DNA of 64,000 nucleotides from Maribacter litoralis (GTDB lineage Bacteria; Bacteroidota; Bacteroidia; Flavobacteriales; Flavobacteriaceae): assembly GCF_003075045.1 (NCBI RefSeq), contig NZ_QCZD01000001.1, forward strand, positions 1,140,867-1,204,866. The letters run 5' to 3'. How positions within the stretch are numbered: position 1 is the first letter of the stretch; each line of letters begins with the position of its first letter. Both the position numbers and the translations under genes were made by a program. The notes under the pieces are model-generated. The model did no database searches. It was given only the letters and a program-made list of their open reading frames with translations, and was not told the DNA's origin. This document shows positions 24,781 through 34,236 of this stretch, piece after piece.

Positions 24781-25467
24781 CTATTTTTTAGATTCCAATT
24801 TGGTTAATAATAGTTCAGCGACTTTTTGCGATGAGGCTGGGTTTTGTCCTGTGATGAGCAATCCATCTTCCAAAGCATAGGCCTCAAAATCATTTGATTT
24901 GCTATATATACCTCCTTTTTCCTTCAACATGTCTTCAATAAGAAAAGGTACAACATCGGTAAGACCAACCAGTTCTTCCTCTGAATTTGTAAATCCAGTT
25001 ACTTTTTTTCCTTTTACAAGTGGTTCCCCCGAAATATTTTTTACATTTTTCAGGGCTGCAGGAGCATGGCATACAAAGGCGACAGGTTTATTGGCGTTAT
25101 AAAAGCTCTCGATCAACCTCGCCGAAACTTCGCTCTCTGCCAAATCCCATAAAGGACCGTGACCACCTGGATAGAATACTGCGTCATATTCCTTGGCAGA
25201 TATCTCGGACAGTTTAATCGTATTACTTAGTTTTTCCTGTAATGCCTCGTCATTTTTAAACCGTTTGGTGGATTCTGTCTGATTTTCCGGTTTATCACTG
25301 GTAGGATCGATAGGAGGTTGACCTCCATCAGGTGAAGCCAAAGTAACGTTGGCGCCATTATCTACTAAATAATAATAAGGTGTTGCAAATTCTTCTATCC
25401 AAAATCCGGTTTTCTCACCAGTATTTCCCAATAATGCATGGGATGTCAATACGATTAATATTTCCAT
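24781..25467 (-). CDS. DJ-1/PfpI superfamily protein (Hsp31-like)
   Basis: 228 aa with the nucleophile elbow AFVCHAPAAL (Cys133, His134), the Glu25 partner in GFWIEEFATPYY and PGGHGPLWDL at 100-109. This is the Hsp31/glyoxalase III-like branch, which acts on methylglyoxal or on glycated proteins. It lies 113 bp downstream of an SDR gene on the same strand and fits the aldehyde-stress theme of the block. Length and catalytic residues are intact. Confidence 0.88.
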   Translation of the reverse strand: MEILIVLTSHALLGNTGEKTGFWIEEFATPYYYLVDNGANVTLASPDGGQPPIDPTSDKPENQTESTKRFKNDEALQEKLSNTIKLSEISAKEYDAVFYPGGHGPLWDLAESEVSARLIESFYNANKPVAFVCHAPAALKNVKNISGEPLVKGKKVTGFTNSEEELVGLTDVVPFLIEDMLKEKGGIYSKSNDFEAYALEDGLLITGQNPASSQKVAELLLTKLESKK

Positions 25468-25580
25468 TTGTGTGTTATTTTTATTGATTTAATTATATCT
25501 ATTTGATAATTGTTTCGGTGAAAACATTCTTGTCGAACTTGCCGGAATGGGTAATGGTAATGCAACAAGGATGTTCTAAT

Positions 25581-26330
25581 TTATATTCTGGCCAAGGCTC
25601 CCCCGTCCAATAAAATATGAGTTCCATTGCAATAGCTTGAATCATCTGAAGCAAGGTATATAAACGCCTTCGCCACTTCTTCAGCTTCTCCCAACCTCTT
25701 CATTGGTGTTCCATTGACCCATTGGGAATGGAGTTCTGCTGGTAGATCATTTAACAAGGGAGTCTCTATGTAATAGGGACATATTGCATTGGCGCGAATG
25801 TTTTGTGTTCCATATTGAACCGCTATGTTTTTGGTAAGGCCCATCATTCCATGTTTGGCCGCGGTATAAGGGATCAAACCGTTCTCTGCTTTTAATCCTG
25901 CTATAGAAGCCATATTAACAATGATACCTCCCCCTTGTTTTAGAAATTGTTGTAGTTCGTATTTTATACAATAAAACTGACCGGTAAGATTAACATCTAT
26001 AATATGTTGCCATTGTTCCTCTTCCAGATCATGAATATCAGAATAAGAGCCCGCAATACCGGCGTTGTTGAAAGCTACATCCAATCTGCCAAATTTTTCA
26101 ACAGTAGTTTGAATTGCCTTTTTTACACTTTCGACATTAGCAACGTCAATTGGTACAAATAAACTTTGCACCTTATTAAACTCAATTTCCACCAAAGTTT
26201 CTTCGTATTTCGAGCTTGCCAAATCGGCGATGACTACAGTAGCTCCTTCTTTTGCTGCGGCGATGGCGGAAGCTTTACCTATTCCCGAAGCTCCTCCAGT
26301 TATAAACACCACTTTATTTTTTAATTTCAT
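25581..26330 (-). CDS. Classical short-chain dehydrogenase/reductase
   Basis: 249 aa. TGGASGIG, NNAGIAGSY, NMASIAG (Ser), YTAAKHG (YxxxK) and the C-terminal GTHILLDGG are all canonical. The VIADLASSK turn with an Asp after the second strand suggests NAD rather than NADP. It follows the aldehyde dehydrogenase by 30 bp in the long minus-strand operon. The substrate, an alcohol or ketone, is unknown. Confidence 0.88.
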   Translation of the reverse strand: MKLKNKVVFITGGASGIGKASAIAAAKEGATVVIADLASSKYEETLVEIEFNKVQSLFVPIDVANVESVKKAIQTTVEKFGRLDVAFNNAGIAGSYSDIHDLEEEQWQHIIDVNLTGQFYCIKYELQQFLKQGGGIIVNMASIAGLKAENGLIPYTAAKHGMMGLTKNIAVQYGTQNIRANAICPYYIETPLLNDLPAELHSQWVNGTPMKRLGEAEEVAKAFIYLASDDSSYCNGTHILLDGGALARI

Positions 26331-26360
26331 TTCTTTTAATTTTAGTTATTAATCATTGTT

Positions 26361-27848
26361 TTATTTCAATTGTTCCAAAAGCTGTTTAGCTCCTTGTAGT
26401 TTTTCTTCAGAATATGGAAACCAAAGTGCTTCAGTATCTTTCTCTCCACTGTCTATCACCATACCTTTATAATTCGCGAATAACTGCAGACCTATTTTTC
26501 CGTGATAACGATTGATTCCAGAGTTTTTCACACCTCCAAATGGTATTCCCGATACCGCATAATGAACCAATACTTCATTAATATCTACAGAACCTGCCTG
26601 TAACTGATTTGCTATTTTATGAGCTCTTTCCATATTACTACTGAACACATAAGCATCTAGACCATATTCAGAATCATTAGCCAATGCAATGGCTTCTTCA
26701 TCATCCTTTACGATTTGAATTGGCAATATTGGTCCGAACACTTCTTCGTGCATAACACGCATACTGTGATTTACATTAGTCAAAACCGTTGCTGGCCAGA
26801 ATAAAGTATCGTCATTCTCAGGGAAACCACCTGCAATTAGTTCCGCACCTTTGTCCAATGCGTCTTGTAATTGCTCCTTCATGGTATTGACACCCCTGCC
26901 ATTAGCCAATGGACCAACATCATTTGAAGGTGTGGTGTATTCCCCAGAGGTAAGTACTTCGACTTCCTTTTTAACATTTGCAATAAAAGCATCGGCAACT
27001 TTTTCATTAACATACACGCGTTTTACTGCTTCACATATCTGTCCGTTATTGGAAAAACGGCCGAATACAGTAGCTTTTGCAGCACGAATTAAGTTAGCAT
27101 CATCCGTAACAATTAAAGGATCACTACCTCCAAGTTCTAACAAAGAAGGTGTTAAGTTTTCTGCCAATTGTTTTTGAAGTTGACGACCTATTTGTGTAGA
27201 ACCTGTAAAGGCAACAAAATCTATCCCTTTGGTTGTAGCTAAATCACTTCCCAAACTACCTTTTCCATGAACAACTTGTGCCAAGCCATCAAAATCAGAA
27301 AATGTATCGTTGAACAGTTTTTCAATTACCTTTCCTATCATCGGAACTGCAGACGTTGGTTTTAAAACCACTGAATTTCCTGCCGCTAGGGCTGTGATTA
27401 CAGGGGACATTGCTAGACCAAACGGAAAGTTCCATGGAGCAATAACGGCTACCACTCCACGAGGAGTATAACGTACAAGCGCTTTTTTATTTTCTCCAAG
27501 ATATTCTGGTGTTGGTACATCTTCATCCGCCAGATATATTCCTGCTTTTTCACTATATTCTTCTAGGTCTTCTGCCACTAGGTTAACACCAAACAAATAT
27601 GATTCTACCAAAGGTTTTCCCATACCTTTTGAGATGGTTTCTGCTATTTCTTCAGCTCGTTCGATAACGAGATTTTTTAATTTTTTTAGATATATACCTC
27701 GTTCTTTGTAGGTTAGTGCCGCCCATTTCTTTTGAGCCTGCGCAGCCTTTTCTACCATTTTTGGAAGTTTGCTTTTGGGCGTACTCTCTACATGTTCAAA
27801 TATCTGTTGCGATGCAGGGTTAACTGCATCTAATATTTCATTTTTCAT
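26361..27848 (-). CDS. NAD(P)-dependent aldehyde dehydrogenase (succinate-semialdehyde DH-like)
   Basis: 495-aa ALDH. It has WNFPFGLAMSPV, AFTGSTQIGRQL, general base Glu in LELGGSDP, nucleophile Cys in NNGQICEAVKR and EEVFGPILPI. The sequence is closest in pattern to GabD/AldH-type enzymes that oxidise semialdehydes and short aldehydes. It sits in the TetR-linked operon between an aldo-keto reductase (23 bp upstream) and an SDR (30 bp downstream), supporting a detoxifying role. Intact. Confidence 0.9.
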   Translation of the reverse strand: MKNEILDAVNPASQQIFEHVESTPKSKLPKMVEKAAQAQKKWAALTYKERGIYLKKLKNLVIERAEEIAETISKGMGKPLVESYLFGVNLVAEDLEEYSEKAGIYLADEDVPTPEYLGENKKALVRYTPRGVVAVIAPWNFPFGLAMSPVITALAAGNSVVLKPTSAVPMIGKVIEKLFNDTFSDFDGLAQVVHGKGSLGSDLATTKGIDFVAFTGSTQIGRQLQKQLAENLTPSLLELGGSDPLIVTDDANLIRAAKATVFGRFSNNGQICEAVKRVYVNEKVADAFIANVKKEVEVLTSGEYTTPSNDVGPLANGRGVNTMKEQLQDALDKGAELIAGGFPENDDTLFWPATVLTNVNHSMRVMHEEVFGPILPIQIVKDDEEAIALANDSEYGLDAYVFSSNMERAHKIANQLQAGSVDINEVLVHYAVSGIPFGGVKNSGINRYHGKIGLQLFANYKGMVIDSGEKDTEALWFPYSEEKLQGAKQLLEQLK

Positions 27849-27871
27849 TTTTTCTGTATTTTAAGATCTTA

Positions 27872-28855
27872 TTATAAGTTTGTAAATTTCATTCCCATAT
27901 CATTGTAGCGTTTGCCAGCCACCGAAATGTAAGTATCATCTAAATGCTGCATCTCATCTTGAGTAAGTTCAACGTCAACAGCTTTCGCGTTTTCAATTAA
28001 GTATTTCTCATGCTTGGTACCGGGAATAGGAATTATATTTTCTCCCTTATTTAATAACCAGGCCAGAGATAATTGTGCAGGTGTTATCTTTTTAGTATCA
28101 GCAAGCTGCTCAATTCTACTTAAAAGTCGTTTGTTACTTTCAAAGTTTTCTTTTTGAAAGCGAGGCACCGTATGCCGGTAATCATTCTTGGATAATGCTG
28201 AGGTGTCGCTGATCTTACCTGTTAAAATACCTCTTCCTAATGGACTGTAAGGCACCAATGAAATTCCCAATTCCTCAATAACGGACATTGTTGTTTTTTC
28301 TACATCCCGAGACCAAATGGAATACTCGGTCTGCACCGCGGTTATAGGGTGAACTTCATTGGCACGCCTTAGCGTATCGCCTGAGACTTCTGAAAGCCCT
28401 ATATATCTAACTTTTCCTTCTTTCACTAACTCTGCCATTGCCCCAACTGTTTCCTCAATAGGCGTATTGGGATCTACACGATGTAAGTAATACAAATCGA
28501 TTACTTCGCGCCCCAATCGTTTTAAACTTGCTTCACAAGCACTTTTTACGTACTCAGGTGAACCATTTCTTTGTCGTCCTTCAGGGTTTTCCTTATTTCT
28601 CACATACCCGAACTTTGTAGCTAACACCAAATCTTTCCAACGGTCACTATAGGCTTTACGCAATAATTTTTCATTATCACCTATGCCATAAACATCTGCC
28701 GTGTCTATAAAGTTGACTCCAATGTCCAATGCTTTGTGCAAAGTTCTAATACTTTGTTTCTCATCAGTTTCCCCATAGAATTCAGACATACCCATAGCTC
28801 CCAGGCCAATGGGAAATACTATTAAATCACTTTTTCCAATTGTTCTTGTTTTCAC
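27872..28855 (-). CDS. Aldo/keto reductase, tandem copy A
   Basis: 327-aa TIM-barrel NADPH reductase of the AKR13/YakC-like group. The catalytic tetrad is visible as Asp and Tyr in FIDTADVYG, Lys in LATKFG and His in YYLHRVD. PIPGTKHEKYL forms the cofactor end. The neighbour at 28879-29862 is nearly 90% identical by eye, a tandem duplication 23 bp apart. A 116-bp stretch (28308-28423) is base-identical between the two. Confidence 0.92.
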   Translation of the reverse strand: MKTRTIGKSDLIVFPIGLGAMGMSEFYGETDEKQSIRTLHKALDIGVNFIDTADVYGIGDNEKLLRKAYSDRWKDLVLATKFGYVRNKENPEGRQRNGSPEYVKSACEASLKRLGREVIDLYYLHRVDPNTPIEETVGAMAELVKEGKVRYIGLSEVSGDTLRRANEVHPITAVQTEYSIWSRDVEKTTMSVIEELGISLVPYSPLGRGILTGKISDTSALSKNDYRHTVPRFQKENFESNKRLLSRIEQLADTKKITPAQLSLAWLLNKGENIIPIPGTKHEKYLIENAKAVDVELTQDEMQHLDDTYISVAGKRYNDMGMKFTNL

Positions 28856-28878
28856 CTTTTTTGGTTTAAAAAAAACTA

Positions 28879-29862
28879 CTATAAATTAGTAAATTTCATT
28901 CCCATATCATTGTAGCGTTCGCCAGCCACCGTACTGTATGTATCATCTAAATACAGCATCTCATTTTGAGTAATCTCTACGTCAACAGCTTTGGTATTTT
29001 CAATCAAGTATTTCTCTTGTTTGGTACCGGGAATAGGAATTATATTTTCTCCTTTGTGTAATAACCAAGCTAAAGACAATTGTGCAGGTGTTACTTTCTT
29101 CTTATCAGCTAACTGCTCAATTCGGTTTAAAAGTGTTTTATTGCTTTCAAAGAATTCTTTTTGAAAACGCGGCACGGTATGTCGGAAATCATTCTCGGAT
29201 AGTTCTGATGTATCCTTGATTTTTCCTGATAGAAAACCTCTGCCTAATGGGCTGTAAGGCACCAATGAAATACCCAATTCCTCAATAACGGACATTGTAG
29301 TTTTCTCTACATCACGAGACCAAATGGAATACTCGGTCTGCACCGCGGTTATAGGGTGAACTTCATTGGCACGCCTTAGCGTATCGCCTGAGACTTCTGA
29401 AAGCCCTATATATCTAACTTTTCCTTCTTTAACCAGTTCTGCCATAGCTCCAACTGTTTCCTCAATAGGCGTATTGGGATCCACACGATGTAAATAATAC
29501 AAATCGATTACATCACGACCCAATCGTCTTAAACTTGCCTCACAAGAACTTTTTACATACTCAGGTGAACCACTTAGTTCTCTCACCTCCGGTTTATTCT
29601 TATCTCGTACAAATCCAAACTTTGTAGCCAGCACCAAATCATTCCAACGGTCACTATAGGCCTTTCGAAGAAGCTCTTCGTTAGCTCCTATACCGTAAAC
29701 ATCTGCTGTGTCAATAAAATTGACTCCAATATCTAATGCTTTATGTAATGTATTAATGCTTTGTTTTTCATCAGTTTTTCCGTAGAATTCCGACATGCCC
29801 ATGGCTCCCAGGCCAATGGGAAATACTTTTAAATCACTTTTTCCAATTGTTCTTGTTTTCAT
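28879..29862 (-). CDS. Aldo/keto reductase, tandem copy B
   Basis: 327 aa with the same tetrad as copy A (FIDTADVYG, LATKFG, YYLHRVD) and GIGANEELLRKA instead of GIGDNEKLLRKA. It is 18 bp downstream of the iron alcohol dehydrogenase. The two copies differ mostly at residues 85-105 and in the C-terminal third, which could give different substrate ranges, while the middle (about 125-205) is identical, most likely by gene conversion. Confidence 0.92.
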   Translation of the reverse strand: MKTRTIGKSDLKVFPIGLGAMGMSEFYGKTDEKQSINTLHKALDIGVNFIDTADVYGIGANEELLRKAYSDRWNDLVLATKFGFVRDKNKPEVRELSGSPEYVKSSCEASLRRLGRDVIDLYYLHRVDPNTPIEETVGAMAELVKEGKVRYIGLSEVSGDTLRRANEVHPITAVQTEYSIWSRDVEKTTMSVIEELGISLVPYSPLGRGFLSGKIKDTSELSENDFRHTVPRFQKEFFESNKTLLNRIEQLADKKKVTPAQLSLAWLLHKGENIIPIPGTKQEKYLIENTKAVDVEITQNEMLYLDDTYSTVAGERYNDMGMKFTNL

Positions 29863-29880
29863 TTTTTCTAGGTTAAAATG

Positions 29881-31041
29881 TTAATAACTCATTTCTATGA
29901 TTTTTTCGGCATCGGAAGGGGATAGAGTTTTATGTTCTCCTAGGCCAGTCCATCCACGATCTGTAAAGCGTTTTGAAACAATCCTTCCCGTTTCCAAATA
30001 GTCATCGGTGTATTCCGAAAGCTTAGTGTCAATTCCTAAAGAGTGAAAAAATTCTTCGGTTTTTTCAATTCCTATATTGGCTTTTTCCTCGACTGTTCCT
30101 TCTTCAATATTCCAGATACGTTCTGCATACTGTGCCAATTTCACTTTTTTACTTTCGAAATTGTATCGATAATGGTTTGGACCCACAATGGCCAATGTTC
30201 TTGCATGATCAATGCCATACAATGCCGTTAATTCATGTCCCATGGCATGTACTGCCCAATCCCCAGGAACTCCTTGTTGGATTAGTCCGTTCAGCGCCAT
30301 TGTACAGCTCCACATAAAATTGGATGCCGCTTTGTAATCCGTTGGGTCCTTCATAATAGCAGGTGCAATTTCTACCAACGTTTGTAAAATACTTTCAGCA
30401 AAGCGATCTTGCAATAATGCTCCTGTAGGATACGTCATATACTGCTCTAAAACGTGAGTAAAAGCATCTGTAATCCCGTTGGCCAACTGGCGTTTCGGTA
30501 TGGATTGTATTACTTGCGGGTCAAGAATTGAGAATACAGGAAAAAGACCTGGTCCTCCCATGGCCAATTTCTCTTTTGTTTCTTCCCTTGTGATGACCGC
30601 CCCGGAATTCATTTCAGAACCGGTAGCAGGCAAGGTTAAAACCGTAGCAAAAGGCATTCCCTCGGTTATAGGTTTATTTTCGGTCAATAAATGCCAAGGG
30701 GTATCGCCTTTGTAAAGGGCAGCTGCCGATAAGAATTTTGTACCATCGATGACAGACCCTCCTCCAACAGCCAGTAAACAGTCGATATCTTCATTCTTGA
30801 TCAGTTTTAAGGCTTTCATCAAGACGCTGTATTCTGGATTAGCTGGAATTCCGCCAAATTCCACCACTTCATAATTTGAAAGAGCTTCTTTTACCTGATT
30901 ATAGATTCCGTTCTTCTTGATACTTCCACCTCCGTAAAGCATTAGTATTTTTGAGTTTTCGGGAATTTCTTTTGATAGATTCTCTATTTGGCCTTTGCCA
31001 AATAATATTTTTGTTGGATTTTTAAATTCAAAATTGTTCAT
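29881..31041 (-). CDS. Iron-containing alcohol dehydrogenase, YqhD/BdhA-like
   Basis: 386 aa. The NADPH loop GGGSIKKNGIY (38-48), metal ligands Asp192 and His196 in TDAFTHVLEQY, and the two later histidines in HAMGHELTALYGIDHAR are all present. The YqhD group reduces short and lipid-peroxide-derived aldehydes with NADPH, matching its place between an OYE (27 bp upstream) and an AKR pair. It looks complete. Confidence 0.9.
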   Translation of the reverse strand: MNNFEFKNPTKILFGKGQIENLSKEIPENSKILMLYGGGSIKKNGIYNQVKEALSNYEVVEFGGIPANPEYSVLMKALKLIKNEDIDCLLAVGGGSVIDGTKFLSAAALYKGDTPWHLLTENKPITEGMPFATVLTLPATGSEMNSGAVITREETKEKLAMGGPGLFPVFSILDPQVIQSIPKRQLANGITDAFTHVLEQYMTYPTGALLQDRFAESILQTLVEIAPAIMKDPTDYKAASNFMWSCTMALNGLIQQGVPGDWAVHAMGHELTALYGIDHARTLAIVGPNHYRYNFESKKVKLAQYAERIWNIEEGTVEEKANIGIEKTEEFFHSLGIDTKLSEYTDDYLETGRIVSKRFTDRGWTGLGEHKTLSPSDAEKIIEMSY

Positions 31042-31068
31042 GTTACTTCTGTTTTAGATATTTATAAA

Positions 31069-32211
31069 TTAAATAGATCTTGTTGATTGTTTTTTTAATG
31101 GTAACCAACCTGTCCTCGAAATAAGTTCATTCCAAAGAGGAGTAGGTATCTTCAATACATCTTGAGCACTTACATCCAGTTCTGTACTGATTTGATCAAC
31201 TTCATTGTTTTTTACTTTAGTCAACCAATGTGGTTCCATTAAAAGTTCTCTGCCCATTGCTACCAATGGAATGTTAACAGAAAGAACTCTTTCTACTTCT
31301 TCTGGAGTGTGAATACTACCTACACCAATAACGGGTAGTATATGACCTACTTTAGCTGCAATTAGTAAGGCACGAGCCTCTGTATCTTTTTTATCCCGCA
31401 TTGAACCTGCCCAAAAATCCATCACAGAAATATGTAAGTAGTCTAATTGTTTTTTTGAAAGAGCTTGCACGAAATGAAGTGTATCTTCCATTGTGATACC
31501 AGGGTTTTCCATTTCCTCAGGTGAAATTCGATATCCAACAAGAAATGGATGCAATGAAAGTGTTGCTGCTTTTATTACAGCATCAACTACTGCTAAAGGG
31601 AAAGTCATTCTCTTCATCAAATCTCCTCCCCATTTATCTGTTCTACGATTGGAATGGGGCGAGAAAAACTGTTGTAAAAGATACGTGTTTGCTCCATGTA
31701 TTTCTACCCCATCGAAACCAGCCTCTATTGCCCTACGGGTAGCTTCACCAAAAGCTACAATTGTTTCCTCTATTTCAGTTGCCTTCATTTCTCTAGGAAT
31801 TTGTGCACCTTCTCTCACGGCTGCTACAGCACTAGCACTTATAGATTGTCCATCAACGAGTTCTTCGGGAGGAGACATTCTTCCCCCGTGATATATTTGA
31901 AGTACAGCTTTATTCCCATTTGCTTTCAAAGCATCAGCTATCCTTTTCAAACTTGGAATTAATGCATCAGAATCGGCACCTATCTGACCATGAAAACCTT
32001 TACCATGACTTATTACATAGGCACAAGCGGTTATTAAAAGCCCAGCCGATTCGTTCCGTTCACGATAGTAGGCCACTTCGGTATCTGTAGTTGTTCCATC
32101 ATCATTACCAGAAAAGGTGGTCATGGGAGCTAGTACTATCCGATTCGAGATTTCTACACCAGAAACGGGAAAAGAATAAGGAGAAAATATATTTTTATAA
32201 TTTGAATTCAT
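31069..32211 (-). CDS. Old yellow enzyme family NADH-dependent flavin oxidoreductase
   Basis: 380 aa from ATG 32211 (MNSNYKN); an in-frame TTG at 32235 is less likely. FMN-binding TIM barrel: RIVLAPMTTFSG, VEIHGANTYLLQQFFSPHSNRR with the His/Asn active-site pair, and PVIGVGSIHTPEEV near the phosphate-binding end. The Met/Thr in APMTT rather than the YqjM Cys puts it in another OYE class than the protein at 22987. It lies 35 bp downstream of the MDR gene. Confidence 0.9.
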   Translation of the reverse strand: MNSNYKNIFSPYSFPVSGVEISNRIVLAPMTTFSGNDDGTTTDTEVAYYRERNESAGLLITACAYVISHGKGFHGQIGADSDALIPSLKRIADALKANGNKAVLQIYHGGRMSPPEELVDGQSISASAVAAVREGAQIPREMKATEIEETIVAFGEATRRAIEAGFDGVEIHGANTYLLQQFFSPHSNRRTDKWGGDLMKRMTFPLAVVDAVIKAATLSLHPFLVGYRISPEEMENPGITMEDTLHFVQALSKKQLDYLHISVMDFWAGSMRDKKDTEARALLIAAKVGHILPVIGVGSIHTPEEVERVLSVNIPLVAMGRELLMEPHWLTKVKNNEVDQISTELDVSAQDVLKIPTPLWNELISRTGWLPLKKQSTRSI

Positions 32212-32246
32212 ATTTTTTTTATTTAAATAATTCAATCATGTTATGA

Positions 32247-33242
32247 CTATATTTTTACAATCATTTTACCTGTATTTTTTCCTTCAAAAAGGTCTATAAA
32301 TGCTTGGGGGATTGTATCAAAACCTTCAACAATAGTTTCCGTATAGGACAGCTTTCCTTCCTGAAGCCATTTTGATAATTGTTTTATTCCTTCCGGAAAC
32401 TTTTCCGCATAATTTCCAATGATGAAACCTTGCATGAGTACACTTTTCCTAATCAAAAAATGTTCTACCCTAGGGCCTATTGGCACAGAGATTTCATTAT
32501 AGGCAGAAATGGCTCCGCAAACGATAATTCTACCAAACCTATTAATGTTGGCATGTACATTATCTGAAATATCACCCCCAACATTGTCGAAGTAAACATC
32601 AACTCCCTTGGGGCAAGCAGTGGCAATTGCTTTGTTTATATCTTTAGTTGTGTTATAATTGATGGCATCATCGAAATCAAATTTTGATTTTAACATCGCA
32701 ACTTTTTCATCAGTACCTGCAATTCCAACTACGTGGCAACCCAGTATTTTTCCAATTTGACCAACAACACTACCTACCGCACCAGCAGCACCGGACACCA
32801 CTATGGTTTCACCTTTTTTTGGCAATCCAATTTCCGTTAACCCCAAATAGGCGGTTAAACCAGTCATTCCTAAAATTCCTAAATAAGTGGATAATGGGGC
32901 TATCGACGCATCTATTTTTAAAAGTCCATTACCGTTTGAAACTTGGTACTCTTTCCATTCTAAAGAACCAGATACAAAGTCTCCTTTTTTGAAGGATTCA
33001 TTTTTGGACTCGACAACTTCGGCAATACAACCAGATGAAATAGGCTTATTCAATTTGAAAGGCTCCACATACGATTCTGCATCACTCATTCGTCCTCTCA
33101 AATACGGATCCACCGATACGAATTTAGTTTTCAGAAGAATTTCCCCCTTGGCTATCTCAGGCTTATTTTCATCTGTGAATTTAAAATCGGAGGCTTGGGG
33201 TTTTCCAGTAGGGCGATTGTTTAAAAGGATTATTTTATTCAT
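32247..33242 (-). CDS. NADP-dependent alkenal/prostaglandin reductase-like MDR
   Basis: 331-aa zinc-free medium-chain dehydrogenase (CurA/leukotriene B4 dehydrogenase/double-bond reductase type). It has VDPYLRGRMSD near the N-terminus, VSGAAGAVGSVVGQIGKILG as cofactor loop, YFDNVGG and the C-terminal NTGKMIVKI. Enzymes of this group reduce the C=C of 4-hydroxynonenal and other alkenals. It starts 11 bp after the Ohr stop in the same operon. Confidence 0.9.
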   Translation of the reverse strand: MNKIILLNNRPTGKPQASDFKFTDENKPEIAKGEILLKTKFVSVDPYLRGRMSDAESYVEPFKLNKPISSGCIAEVVESKNESFKKGDFVSGSLEWKEYQVSNGNGLLKIDASIAPLSTYLGILGMTGLTAYLGLTEIGLPKKGETIVVSGAAGAVGSVVGQIGKILGCHVVGIAGTDEKVAMLKSKFDFDDAINYNTTKDINKAIATACPKGVDVYFDNVGGDISDNVHANINRFGRIIVCGAISAYNEISVPIGPRVEHFLIRKSVLMQGFIIGNYAEKFPEGIKQLSKWLQEGKLSYTETIVEGFDTIPQAFIDLFEGKNTGKMIVKI

Positions 33243-33253
33243 GTTGATAATTT

Positions 33254-33670
33254 TTATACTAAACTTAAATTAACTTCAATGTTGCCTCTGGTTGCATTGG
33301 AATAGGGACACACTTGATGCGCCTGTTCAAGTAATTTTTGTGCAGTTTCTCTTTCTATTTCAGGAATGGATACGGAAAGATCGACAGCAAGCGAAAAACC
33401 TCCATCATCATTTTGTCCTATACTGACGGATGCAATTACTTTAGTATCTTTTAGCTTTATTTTCTGTGTACGAGCCACAAGGTTTAATGCACTATCAAAA
33501 CAAGCAGCGTAACCTGCAGCAAAAAGTTGTTCTGGATTGGTAAATGCCCCACCGCGTCCTCCCATTTCCTTGGGGATCTCCACTTTAAAATCCAACACTC
33601 CATCATCCGATTTGACGCGACCTTCTCGACCACCCGTTGCAATTGCATTAGCTGTATATAATTTTTTCAT
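33254..33670 (-). CDS. Organic hydroperoxide resistance protein (Ohr/OsmC)
   Basis: 138-aa thiol peroxidase that reduces fatty acid and other organic hydroperoxides with lipoyl-linked reductant. The two redox cysteines are Cys57 in YAACFDSA and Cys121 in VCPYSNATRGN; TGGREGRV carries the usual N-terminal motif. Located directly upstream of the alkenal reductase. Usually controlled by OhrR (MarR); here a TetR operator-like palindrome lies upstream of the operon instead. Confidence 0.93.
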   Translation of the reverse strand: MKKLYTANAIATGGREGRVKSDDGVLDFKVEIPKEMGGRGGAFTNPEQLFAAGYAACFDSALNLVARTQKIKLKDTKVIASVSIGQNDDGGFSLAVDLSVSIPEIERETAQKLLEQAHQVCPYSNATRGNIEVNLSLV

Positions 33671-33731
33671 GATTATTATTTTTAGTTGATTATTAAATTA
33701 TTTTGTTCCTTAATGAACTATGTTTTACTAC

Positions 33732-34187
33732 CTATATTTGAGTTGTTAAATAATTTGCAACACCGACGTTTTTCATCAAACTAATTTGTTGTTTTAGCCA
33801 TCTAGTATGCAAGTCTTCGTCCTTTAGGAAGTCCTCGAAAACCATTCTGGTTGCACCGTCGTTTTCAGATAGTGCTATTAACTCTTCCAATCGTTTTATT
33901 GCAATAAGCTGTTCGGTGAGCTCTTGTTCGAGCTGTTTCGCTACATCCAAATGAATAGGTAGGGTTTGATGTTTCGTGTTTGGTGTTCCTCCCAAATCTA
34001 AAATTCTGCTTATCAAAATTTTGGTATCCGAAATTTCATCTTCAAATTCTGATCGCATACGTTGAGCCAATTTTGGGAACCCGTTGTATTCGTTAATAGT
34101 AGCATGTACCAAATGCTGTTCAGCACCAGCGAAAGTTGCAGAAAGCATTTCCTGCAAACCGTTTAAAAGGATTGTTTTATTTTCCAT
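33732..34187 (-). CDS. Ferritin-like/bacterioferritin-related four-helix protein
   Basis: 151 aa from ATG 34187 (MENKTILL). The bacterioferritin layout is recognisable: LQEMLSATFAGAEQHLVHATI, then SEFEDEISDTKILISRIL, ending FLKDEDLHTRWLKQQI. Several diiron-ligand positions of true bacterioferritins appear changed (for example no clear ExxH in helix 2), so iron storage is uncertain. First gene of the detoxification operon, with an operator-like palindrome at 34202-34217. Possibly a DPS- or DUF892-like stress protein. Confidence 0.65.
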   Translation of the reverse strand: MENKTILLNGLQEMLSATFAGAEQHLVHATINEYNGFPKLAQRMRSEFEDEISDTKILISRILDLGGTPNTKHQTLPIHLDVAKQLEQELTEQLIAIKRLEELIALSENDGATRMVFEDFLKDEDLHTRWLKQQISLMKNVGVANYLTTQI

Positions 34188-34201
34188 TATTACATATTTA
34201 T

Positions 34202-34217
34202 AAATGAACATTCATTC
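34202..34217. promoter_or_regulatory. Second TetR-type operator-like palindrome
   Basis: AAATGAACATTCATTC differs at two positions from the perfect palindrome at 35256-35271. It lies 15-30 bp upstream of the ferritin-like start and just upstream of a TAAATATG that could act as -7 box. Confidence 0.6.
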
Positions 34218-34236
34218 TTTTATTAAAGCAAAAAAA

